Assembly (NCBI GenBank): GCA_030627585.1
Contig: DAOURU010000083.1
Coordinates: 1 to 5,694 of the forward strand
DNA from: Bacillota bacterium
GTDB taxonomy: Bacteria > Bacillota > DSM-12270 > Thermacetogeniales > Thermacetogeniaceae
Direction: 5' to 3'
Length of the DNA stretch: 5,694 nt
Below the pieces are notes generated by a model. It ran no database searches and was not told the origin of the DNA. It was given only the letters and a program-made list of their open reading frames with translations. Position 1 is the first letter of the stretch. Each line of letters begins with the position of its first letter. A program made the position numbers and the translations under genes. Below are positions 1 through 4,193 of this stretch, one piece after another.

Positions 1-624
1 ATCGTACGCTCCCCTCAAAATCTGGTGGAGCCCCCGCCAGGGAAACTGTAAATTTTTTTCTCCCCCTTTTTTAACGAGATTTGCGATTAACTCGGGGTCA
101 AGCTGCTCCTTGAACCTGCCCTCCGGACTTCTTTTAATGCCCTTTATCAGGTCCCCCAACTCGTGGGTGATAATCTTGGCAGAGATATCCTCGTGTGTGA
201 TTTTATATTTAGGATATAGATACCTGTCGTCCAATAAATGCGTAAACGGACCGTGCCCCACATCGTGCAACAAACCGGCGATCCGGAAGGTTTCAACCAC
301 GTATTCTACTTCAGGAAGGAGATCTCTCAAGGTCGAATCCTGGCTCACCTCATGGTTGTAAAAGGGCTCGTAAAGAGCGCGCGCAAAGCGCCCTGCCAAA
401 TGCATGGTGCCCAAAGCATGGGAAAAGCGGGTATGGTCAGCAGCAGGATATACAGTCCATGCGGCTTGCAGCTGATGGATACGCCGGAGCCGCTGCAACC
501 AGGGGTGATTGATTAAATCAGCTTCTACCTTCTCATCATCAGTCAACCTCTTTTTGGTAAAACGGATATAACCATGTACCGGGTCTTTTACCAGGTCAAA
601 GCGCTGCCGGGGATCGAGAATCAC
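1..624 (-). CDS. HD-superfamily phosphohydrolase (SAMHD1/dGTPase-like), N-terminal part
   Basis: The visible 208 residues are the N-terminal part of an HD-domain phosphohydrolase of the COG1078 type, a fold shared with dNTP triphosphohydrolases and SAMHD1. Motifs in order are DPVHGYI (14-20), HPWLQRLRRIHQL (40-52), DHTRFSHALGT (63-73), GLLHDVGHGPFTH (117-129) and HEDIS (144-148). His69, His120 and Asp121 are the expected metal ligands. The last acidic ligand normally sits in a DYLLRD-type motif just after the point where the window ends (LHQILRGAYD), so it cannot be checked. The GTG start overlaps the TGA of the upstream gene as GTGA, with GGCGGGAG a few bases upstream, which points to translational coupling. 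Family members hydrolyse phosphate esters, often dNTPs, in the cytoplasm. The substrate here cannot be read from sequence. The 3' end is cut by the window edge. Fold assignment is very secure; substrate is not. Confidence 0.93.
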   Translation of the reverse strand, partial: MILDPRQRFDLVKDPVHGYIRFTKKRLTDDEKVEADLINHPWLQRLRRIHQLQAAWTVYPAADHTRFSHALGTMHLAGRFARALYEPFYNHEVSQDSTLRDLLPEVEYVVETFRIAGLLHDVGHGPFTHLLDDRYLYPKYKITHEDISAKIITHELGDLIKGIKRSPEGRFKEQLDPELIANLVKKGGEKNLQFPWRGLHQILRGAYD

Positions 625-1103
625 GCTGATACTCCCGCCTTCTGGAGAAATTTGATTCCCTCGTTAACTTTTGATTCGTCGTGGACAAAAAACACTTTTT
701 TAATTAAAGATCCAAGGTCCGGCTCCTGATCTTCCCTGATGCTCCTAAGATAGAGGAGCTGGCTCAACAAAATCAAAAAGTGGGGATCAAAACTGCATAA
801 CTCAAAACCTGCGTCCGGCTCCCCACCGGCAGCTTCTGCTCCCTTCGTGGTTAATCTTAAACCAGATGGAACAGGTTCCTGGGCCCCGGTTATTAACCCC
901 CGCAGTTCCAGGATCAAACAGTCCCTCTCCAGTTCAGAACTGAACGGGAGATTTAAGCTGAAATCAAAGAGATAGTCGGTTTCAATCCAATTGATTTCCT
1001 GGGCGATGTATGTAAGACACTGAAGTTCAAGCATACCTGAAAGATGCCCGCACTTCTTTAACATCCCCAATACTTCTTTTTGGTTACGCGATAAATCGCT
1101 CAT
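621..1103 (-). CDS. YwgA-like protein, partner of the HD hydrolase
   Basis: This is a 160-residue soluble protein with no signal peptide, membrane segment or cysteine cluster. The N-terminal half (LSGMLELQCLTYIAQE, 21-36, then a DYLFDFSLNLPFSSELE stretch near 43-59 and a LRGLI segment near 67-71) follows the pattern of B. subtilis YwgA and Panacea-like proteins: a helix with a conserved Leu-Gln and Tyr, a hydrophobic strand, a 'pyS-x-eL' turn, then 'LxxLGLI'. This suggests a winged-helix-like fold. From memory, ywgA lies next to the HD-hydrolase gene ywfO in Bacillus, which matches the gene order here and strengthens the call. The ATG start at 1103 has an A3G6 ribosome site 11 bases upstream. 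An ATG at 1110 is closer to that site but reaches a stop after three codons. The stop codon overlaps the start of the HD gene, so the two products are probably made together and may interact. Function is unknown. The gene is certain; the family is a moderate-confidence judgement by eye. Confidence 0.72.
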   Translation of the reverse strand: MSDLSRNQKEVLGMLKKCGHLSGMLELQCLTYIAQEINWIETDYLFDFSLNLPFSSELERDCLILELRGLITGAQEPVPSGLRLTTKGAEAAGGEPDAGFELCSFDPHFLILLSQLLYLRSIREDQEPDLGSLIKKVFFVHDESKVNEGIKFLQKAGVSA

Positions 1104-1119
1104 TCCGTCATGTACCCCC

Positions 1120-1145
1120 CTTTTTCAATCTTCTTTTTCAATCTT
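1120..1145. repeat. Perfect 13-bp tandem duplication upstream of the ywgA-like gene
   Basis: CTTTTTCAATCTT occurs twice in immediate succession (1120-1132 and 1133-1145). On the minus strand it reads AAGATTGAAAAAG and ends next to the G-rich ribosome site of the downstream gene, so it lies in the probable 5' leader of the ywgA-like/HD operon. The rest of 1104-1232 is purine-rich and AT-rich on the minus strand. I could not identify a convincing -35/-10 pair there. Confidence 0.8.
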
Positions 1146-1232
1146 AATGAGATTTTTTATGGAGGTTTTACCCCGCTTCTTCCTCCTCTCCCACTCTCCT
1201 TATTTATTTTTAATTTTCTGGTTTCGATTCCT

Positions 1233-1260
1233 AGAATTACGGGGACACCATACCGAATTA
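1233..1260. repeat. Left inverted repeat of the transposase unit
   Basis: AGAATTACGGGGACACCATA followed by CCGAATTA. It pairs with 1992-2019 at 25 of 28 positions. The mismatches are the two bases at 1240-1241 and one pyrimidine inside the core. The last three bases form the TAA stop codon of the transposase, read on the minus strand. Confidence 0.85.
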
Positions 1261-1944
1261 CACATTCCAGTCTGCCGTTTTTCTTTTCCGAGGTCCCTTG
1301 GGACCGGGCTTACGGGGTCGTAAATCTAGCCCTAATGTTTTCTCAAGGGCTGCGAGAAATCCTTCATTCCCCAGCGGGCGACCCGTTCTCTCGTGTCGCC
1401 CGAATACTTCGGCTTCCTCGGAAGAGATGCCTTGGGAAAGATATTCCCTCCAATTACCGAACATCTCTAATAGCGGCCTGGCACGGAGCAATATGTCGTC
1501 GCGCCCATCCATATGTGCTCTGGCGCTGCTCCAGCGATACTGCCATGGTTCCTTTACCAATCCCGCACGCACAGGGTTAAGTTCTATGTAGCGTGCACCA
1601 ATCCAGAGGTGAGCTTCATCCATTGGAAACGAAGAGAAGCGTCCCTGCCATAGGTGGCCGGTCCAGCCTTCCCGTGAGTTTACCCGGAGCGTGTAGCGGC
1701 GGTGGGCTTCTCCAATGGCGCCAGTCAGAGCTTCTTTCGACGGCGGCACAGCAATCAAATGGACATGATTGGGCATCAGGCAATAGGCCCAGATTTCTAC
1801 TTGCCAGTGGGAACACCACTGCGCCATCAACTTGAGGTACTCCAGATAATCCTCATCGCAAAAGAATGTCTGGAGGCGGCGGTTGCCGCGTTGTGTGATG
1901 TGGTGAGGCACACCGGGTGCCACTATACGTGCTATTCTTGCCAT
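1258..1944 (-). CDS. REP-associated tyrosine transposase (TnpA_REP, Y1/HUH superfamily)
   Basis: This is a 228-residue, apparently intact single-strand DNA transposase/endonuclease of the Y1 family. From the chosen ATG (1944) the motifs are: N-terminal MARIARIVAPGVPHHITQRGN (1-21), typical of TnpA_REP; the metal-binding HUH motif in MPNHVHL (57-63, His60 and His62); the likely catalytic Tyr84 in RRYTLRVN; GHLWQGRF (96-103); RYIELNPVRAGLV (118-130); YRWSS (136-140); and a basic C-terminal tail rich in Pro, Lys and Arg (about 208-222). These enzymes cleave and join single-stranded DNA at structured sequences through a 5'-phosphotyrosine. A TTG at 1962 would add six residues, but the ATG begins the conserved family N-terminus. 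There is no good ribosome site. A possible promoter lies so close that the transcript could be nearly leaderless. The gene has its own inverted-repeat frame and is independent of its neighbours. Confidence 0.95.
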   Translation of the reverse strand: MARIARIVAPGVPHHITQRGNRRLQTFFCDEDYLEYLKLMAQWCSHWQVEIWAYCLMPNHVHLIAVPPSKEALTGAIGEAHRRYTLRVNSREGWTGHLWQGRFSSFPMDEAHLWIGARYIELNPVRAGLVKEPWQYRWSSARAHMDGRDDILLRARPLLEMFGNWREYLSQGISSEEAEVFGRHERTGRPLGNEGFLAALEKTLGLDLRPRKPGPKGPRKRKTADWNV

Positions 1945-1950
1945 ATTTAT

Positions 1951-1979
1951 CTTATAGCACAAACATTTGTGGAAAGCAA
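1951..1979 (-). promoter_or_regulatory. Possible transposase promoter
   Basis: On the minus strand TTGCTT (1979-1974) and TATAAG (1956-1951) are separated by 17 bases, a fair sigma-A-like pair with a strong -10 and a weak -35. The -10 ends only six bases before the transposase ATG, so transcription would begin at or next to the start codon. That would fit the missing Shine-Dalgarno sequence and low expression, but the match may be chance. Confidence 0.35.
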
Positions 1980-1991
1980 TAATCAGTATAA

Positions 1992-2019
1992 TAATTCAGT
2001 ATGGTGTCCCTTTAATTCT
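1992..2019. repeat. Right inverted repeat of the transposase unit
   Basis: TAATTCAGTATGGTGTCCC (1992-2010) followed by TTTAATTCT. It is the complement of 1233-1260 apart from three positions. It sits upstream of the transposase start and of its possible promoter. Confidence 0.85.
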
Positions 2020-2047
2020 CCTTTAATTCTCTTTAATTCTTTAATTC
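2010..2047. repeat. Short tandem repeat abutting the right end of the transposase unit
   Basis: Four copies of a TTTAATTC-containing unit follow one another: CTTTAATTCT at 2010-2019, 2021-2030 and 2031-2040, then TTTAATTCG at 2040-2048. The first copy is the outer arm of the right inverted repeat, so the array looks like repeated duplication of that arm. No matching array flanks the left end, where TAATTCT appears once. Confidence 0.8.
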
Positions 2048-2123
2048 GAATTGCTGCCTAAATATCTTCAGGTGTTAGGGAAGGATAACTTCTTAATATT
2101 TCTTCCTTACTATTTCCTGCGGT

Positions 2124-2310
2124 TTAACTTTCCAGCAGGCCGCTGCTTTTCAGGACATCAAAAGCCTCCGCTTTTTTCTGCCTCCGGCCGGAGGTTTTCC
2201 CCGACGTAAACACGGCACTTTTGAATTTTTTTCAATTGCCGCACAAGGGCTGACATTTTTGTGAGCGGTTTATAATCGCCGCGGTGTAAGACAAAAATCG
2301 GCAGTCTGTC
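2124..2310 (-). pseudogene. Possible remnant of a small frameshifted gene downstream of the toxin
   Basis: On the minus strand one frame reads DRLPIFVLHRGDYKPL and then, from an ATG at 2256, a basic MSALVRQLKKIQ stretch up to a run of six A at about 2173-2178, after which it soon stops at 2158. Dropping one A from that run joins it to a second open frame reading AEAFDVLKSSGLLES, which ends in TAA at 2124. The joined product looks more protein-like than either half. This could be a decayed antitoxin-sized gene, a slippage-dependent gene or coincidence. There is no good ribosome site, and part of the segment forms a GC-rich palindrome. I do not recognise a family with confidence. Positions 2049-2123 hold nothing I can assign. 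Confidence 0.25.
2181..2194. repeat. Perfect GC-rich palindrome
   Basis: CCTCCGGCCGGAGG is fully self-complementary. On the plus strand it is followed by TTTTCC, and on the minus strand by CAGAAAAAAG. A second weak hairpin (AAAAGC, CTCC loop, GCTTTT, 2160-2175) lies beside it. Neither has the stem plus long U-run expected of a strong terminator for the toxin-antitoxin operon, although the pair could still slow transcription. Confidence 0.5.
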
Positions 2311-2710
2311 ACCACTCAATAATCGCAAGCTTAGAAAAGGGGTAGTGAGAAACATTCCTCGTCACCAGGGCCAGTTTCCGGGAGATTGCCAGGGCGGCAT
2401 TGGTGACATCGGAAAGAGCCAGGGTACAGCCCCGCGCAAGCCACTCCCGGCGCAGCCTTCCGGCAAAGACGGCCTCTTCATAAGCAGGAGCAAGGTAAAA
2501 GTATTGCTCCTGGAGCATTTTCTGCACCTCTTTCTGTCTGTCTTCCGGCACCCCGGTCAAGAATTCAGTAACCGCCACACCGGAAATGTAGAGGTCGCCG
2601 TCATTGATGCCGAGCAAAAGCTTTTCCGCCCGCTGGCGCAAAACGTGGCGCCTGCTCCGGTTCAAATCGATCAAAAAATCGGTGTCGAGCAGAAACCCGC
2701 GGGAAGCCAC
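2309..2710 (-). CDS. PIN-domain toxin ribonuclease (VapC-like)
   Basis: This is a 133-residue, full-length PIN domain. Type II VapC toxins of this class are Mg2+-dependent ribonucleases that cut tRNA or rRNA when their antitoxin is lost. Acidic active-site residues are visible in order: Asp9 in FLLDTDFLIDL, Glu49 in VAVTEFLTG, and Asp101 in LALSDVTNAALAIS. The closing LVTRNVSHYPF motif (116-125) carries the usual Thr-Arg-Asn. Length and motif spacing are normal, so the toxin looks active. It begins with GTG directly after the antitoxin's TGA (TGAGTG), with a GAGAGA ribosome site inside the antitoxin gene, so translation is probably coupled and toxin made in smaller amounts. The RNA target cannot be told from sequence. 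The assignment is secure at family level. The symbol vapC would be generic, so I leave it blank. Confidence 0.93.
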   Translation of the reverse strand: MASRGFLLDTDFLIDLNRSRRHVLRQRAEKLLLGINDGDLYISGVAVTEFLTGVPEDRQKEVQKMLQEQYFYLAPAYEEAVFAGRLRREWLARGCTLALSDVTNAALAISRKLALVTRNVSHYPFSKLAIIEW

Positions 2711-2992
2711 TCAATCAGCTCTCTCGTCCCAAGCCCGCAGCCGGTTCACAAAGGCTAAGGCATCCAGGTCGTCAGGGATAAAACCCCCGGCCTCTTCGAG
2801 GTGTGCAAGGCGCGCCCGCCGCTTTAATTCTCTTTCAATGGCGGCTGCGATGAACCTGGAGCGGTTGCCCCTCCCCACAAGGGCGTCGATCCGGCAGACG
2901 ACCTCGGAGGGCAGTCTCACCGCCGTGATTTGAGAGGCCTGCTTTTTTGGGTTTTTTAAGCTGGTATTGCTCTTGTTTGAACCTTCGCCCAT
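2711..2992 (-). CDS. Ribbon-helix-helix antitoxin (VapB/CopG-like)
   Basis: This 93-residue antitoxin is encoded immediately upstream of the PIN toxin. Residues 22-27 (ITAVRL) form the predicted DNA-contacting strand, followed by helix A (PSEVVCRIDALV) and helix B (NRSRFIAAAIERELKRR), the standard ribbon-helix-helix order. The C-terminal part (about 70-93, FIPDDLDALAFVNRLRAWDE) is acidic with a Trp and resembles the tail by which VapB antitoxins block the toxin's active site. The first 20 residues are polar, basic and probably disordered. The start is the ATG at 2992, eight bases after a near-perfect AAAGGAGG site. The frame stays open upstream to 3196, but that extension crosses the promoter and has no coding character. 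It probably binds the repeats upstream together with the toxin and represses the operon. Confidence 0.9.
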   Translation of the reverse strand: MGEGSNKSNTSLKNPKKQASQITAVRLPSEVVCRIDALVGRGNRSRFIAAAIERELKRRARLAHLEEAGGFIPDDLDALAFVNRLRAWDERAD

Positions 2993-2998
2993 TTCCGG

Positions 2999-3008
2999 CA
3001 CCTCCTTT
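2999..3008 (-). promoter_or_regulatory. Strong ribosome binding site that fixes the antitoxin start
   Basis: AAAGGAGGTG on the minus strand lies eight bases (from GGAGG) upstream of the ATG at 2992. It decides the start against the longer open frame that reaches 3196. It is much stronger than the toxin's ribosome site, consistent with antitoxin being made in excess. Confidence 0.9.
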
Positions 3009-3010
3009 GT

Positions 3011-3043
3011 ATTACTGGTATTACTGCAAGTATTACTGCAAGT
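3011..3043 (-). promoter_or_regulatory. Direct-repeat operator of the toxin-antitoxin operon
   Basis: Read on the plus strand, ATTACTGCAAGT occurs twice in tandem (3020-3031 and 3032-3043), preceded by a shortened copy ATTACTGGT (3011-3019). The array starts within the -10 box and ends two bases before the ribosome site. Ribbon-helix-helix proteins often bind direct repeats one helical turn or so apart, and the 12-base period fits. The antitoxin, alone or with the toxin, is the likely ligand. That is inference from position. Confidence 0.7.
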
Positions 3044-3069
3044 ATAACATTTACCGGCCCGGGATACAA
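3041..3069 (-). promoter_or_regulatory. Promoter of the toxin-antitoxin operon
   Basis: On the minus strand TTGTAT (3069-3064) and TATACT (3046-3041) are separated by exactly 17 bases, a good sigma-A-type promoter. The -10 overlaps the first of the 12-base direct repeats, so a protein bound there would exclude RNA polymerase. The expected start point is near 3034, giving a leader of about 40 bases. Confidence 0.6.
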
Positions 3070-3490
3070 GATACCGATTCCCCTGGCTTTGGCCATGCCC
3101 CGATCTGATTCGGGAGGCTCGTGAGGAGCGGTCCGGCCGGTCATGTGCGCTCCCTATTACCTGTGCAACCTGGTGTCTTTGCTTGGCAGCAAGCATAAGA
3201 GTTTTTCTAGTCGACAGTTGGGTAAAAAGAAGCTATATCGAGGTCAGTAATGCTCAAATTCTTGGGGCGCTCGGGTGAGTATTGGTAGGATAAAAAGGTG
3301 GTACCAGGCATACCAGAAGTGCTGGTAAATGTACTCTATAGTGCGACTTCTTCTTTCTTGAGATGGGGCTTGAGGTCCCTGACGACTTTCTCAAGGGAAG
3401 CAAATGACCCGTTTCCACAATGGGTTTCGGCATCGGTGATTTTCTTTCCACCGCATGAAAGTAATTTATCATTGCCGGTGGACAGTTATC
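3070..3490. other. 420-base region without a confident gene
   Basis: No reading frame here has both a plausible start and a recognisable product. Small structures are present: TACCAG with complementary CTGGTA five bases away (3311-3327), with another TACCAG at 3302, but no T-run to make a terminator. On the minus strand one frame from 3485 to 3207 reads like protein apart from a single TAG at 3336-3338. Its segments include FASLEKVVRDLKPHLKKEE before the TAG and LSITDLDIASFYPTVD after it. It has no start codon in context, and a TAA precedes it at 3486-3488. This may be an old gene fragment. The remainder separates the divergent toxin-antitoxin and merR promoters. Confidence 0.5.
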
Positions 3491-3520
3491 TTGACAACAT
3501 AACAGTGAAGGTGTTATGAT
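3491..3520 (+). promoter_or_regulatory. Promoter of the merR/VIT-VWA operon
   Basis: A consensus TTGACA (3491-3496) is followed after 18 bases by TATGAT (3515-3520). Spacers longer than the optimal 17 are typical of promoters activated by MerR proteins, which twist the DNA to bring the boxes into register. A second AT-rich box (TATAAA, 3523-3528) is too far from the -35 to be preferred. The leader to the chosen merR start is about 100 bases and contains TTTTARAGG three times (3542, 3558, 3570). Confidence 0.75.
3498..3518. promoter_or_regulatory. MerR-type operator between the -35 and -10 boxes
   Basis: CATAACA (3498-3504) and TGTTATG (3512-3518) are perfect inverted repeats separated by seven bases. 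They lie inside and across the 18-base promoter spacer, exactly where MerR-family dimers bind. Because the first gene downstream encodes a MerR-family protein, autoregulation is the natural reading. This is inference from position and symmetry, not from a known consensus. Confidence 0.72.
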
Positions 3521-3630
3521 AGTATAAAATTTGCCAAATTATTTTAAAGGCACTTTATTTTAGAGGTTGTTTTAGAGGCAATTGCGGTTCCGGGCGACCG
3601 GGAGTTTTGCGGCGATTGGGGGTGTCGTTG

Positions 3631-4125
3631 GTGGCAGAGGAGTACAGGATAGGGGAGCTGGCGGAAAAAAGCGGGCTCTCCAAAAGGACCATTCATTACT
3701 ACCTCAACCGGGGGCTGCTTCCACCCCCAAGGGGCGCGGGACCCCGGAGCTTTTATACCAGGGGGCACCTGCTCAGGCTGGAACTCCTGAAAGAACTTCA
3801 GACGAGGTACTGGCCGCTGGATAAAATCCGGGAGCACTTGAACGCCCTGGTGGACGAAGAGGTGGAAAAAGAGCTCCGGGAGCTCCGGAAACTCCGGGAG
3901 CAGGCTGAAAAAAAGAGGGACGGCCCTGCCGCTTTGGAATTCAGCCTTCCTGATACCGGGGGGATCCCGGAGGAGTTTTCTCCCACAGGGATCACGGAGT
4001 ATTTGAAAATCGACGTTGGCTGCGGGATCAGCCTGCTGCTGCCCAAGGAGCTGAAGGAAAAGCACCTGGAAACCGCCCTCCGTATTGCCAGATACGCCAG
4101 GAGGCTTCTGCTCGAAGAGGACTAA
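3631..4125 (+). CDS. MerR-family transcriptional regulator
   Basis: From the GTG at 3631 the product is 164 residues. The N-terminus holds the MerR winged helix-turn-helix: EYRIGELAEKSGLSKRTIHYYLNRGLLPPP (about residues 4-33), a wing with RSFYTRGHLLRLELL, and a second helix pair ending LDKIREHLNAL. A charged coiled coil follows (about 78-105, Glu/Lys/Arg heptads), which would form the dimer. A 60-residue C-terminal segment with EYLKIDVGCGISLLL is the probable effector part. There is one Cys only, so no Cys-rich metal site is visible. The chosen start has GGGGGTG seven bases upstream. TTG codons at 3607, 3616 and 3628 and GTG at 3622 are alternatives that would add one to eight residues with no homology value. 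It shares a transcript with the VIT-VWA gene and probably controls it. The effector is unknown. Confidence 0.93.
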   Translation: MAEEYRIGELAEKSGLSKRTIHYYLNRGLLPPPRGAGPRSFYTRGHLLRLELLKELQTRYWPLDKIREHLNALVDEEVEKELRELRKLREQAEKKRDGPAALEFSLPDTGGIPEEFSPTGITEYLKIDVGCGISLLLPKELKEKHLETALRIARYARRLLLEED

Positions 4126-4193
4126 ACCCCGGCGGGCGGTATGAAGTCAGGAGTCAGAGTGACGGTGGTTAAATTTAAAAAGGAGGTATCCTG
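4126..4193 (+). other. Short gap with ribosome site for the VIT-VWA gene
   Basis: The gap has no terminator, so merR and the next gene are probably co-transcribed. AGGAGGT at 4181-4187 is an excellent ribosome site six bases before the GTG at 4194 and fixes that start. A short repeat of the type AGTCAG-GAGTCAG occurs near 4145-4157. An ATG at 4141 opens a frame of about 36 codons out of register with the VIT gene. It has no ribosome site and is probably not used. Confidence 0.75.

Larger units (their letters stand above)
1233..2019. mobile_element. Inverted-repeat-bounded unit carrying a REP-associated tyrosine transposase
   Basis: One transposase gene is framed by two inverted repeats. The cores are GGGACACCATACCGAATTA on the left (1242-1260) and its near-exact complement on the right (1992-2010), with one mismatch in 19. 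Extending outward over the flanking TAATTCT gives 25 matches in 28. The left repeat begins at the transposase stop codon, and the right repeat lies about 50 bases upstream of the start codon, so the unit is little more than gene plus ends. Classical IS200/IS605 elements have subterminal hairpins rather than long terminal inverted repeats, and REP-associated transposases are usually flanked by REP sequences. The repeats are therefore probably the sequences this enzyme recognises. Whether the whole unit moves is inference; no target-site duplication is evident, nor is one expected for a Y1 enzyme. Confidence 0.7.

Noticed and set aside
1099..1110. Three-codon upstream reading frame overlapping the ywgA-like start
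   Set aside because: ATG ACG GAA TGA overlaps the real ATG, but such a short frame arises easily by chance and nothing else supports it.
1292..1305. GGTCCC-TT-GGGACC palindrome near the end of the transposase gene
   Set aside because: It is explained by coding for the repeated Gly-Pro-Lys-Gly-Pro tail, and there is no T-run after it.
3105..3145. Plus-strand DLIREAREERSG, resembling an antitoxin tail
   Set aside because: The match is only about a dozen residues, the surrounding translation is not antitoxin-like, and there is no start codon or ribosome site.
2993..3196. N-terminal extension of the antitoxin to 161 residues
   Set aside because: The extension would translate through the promoter, operator repeats and ribosome site; composition is not protein-like, and the ATG at 2992 has a near-perfect ribosome site.
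3336..3338. In-frame TAG as a possible read-through (pyrrolysine) codon
   Set aside because: The frame has no start in context and no similarity to methylamine methyltransferases; simple decay is a better explanation.
3544..4065. A 173-codon minus-strand reading frame
   Set aside because: It is antisense to the MerR gene and has low-complexity Pro/Phe/Leu composition with no recognisable motifs.
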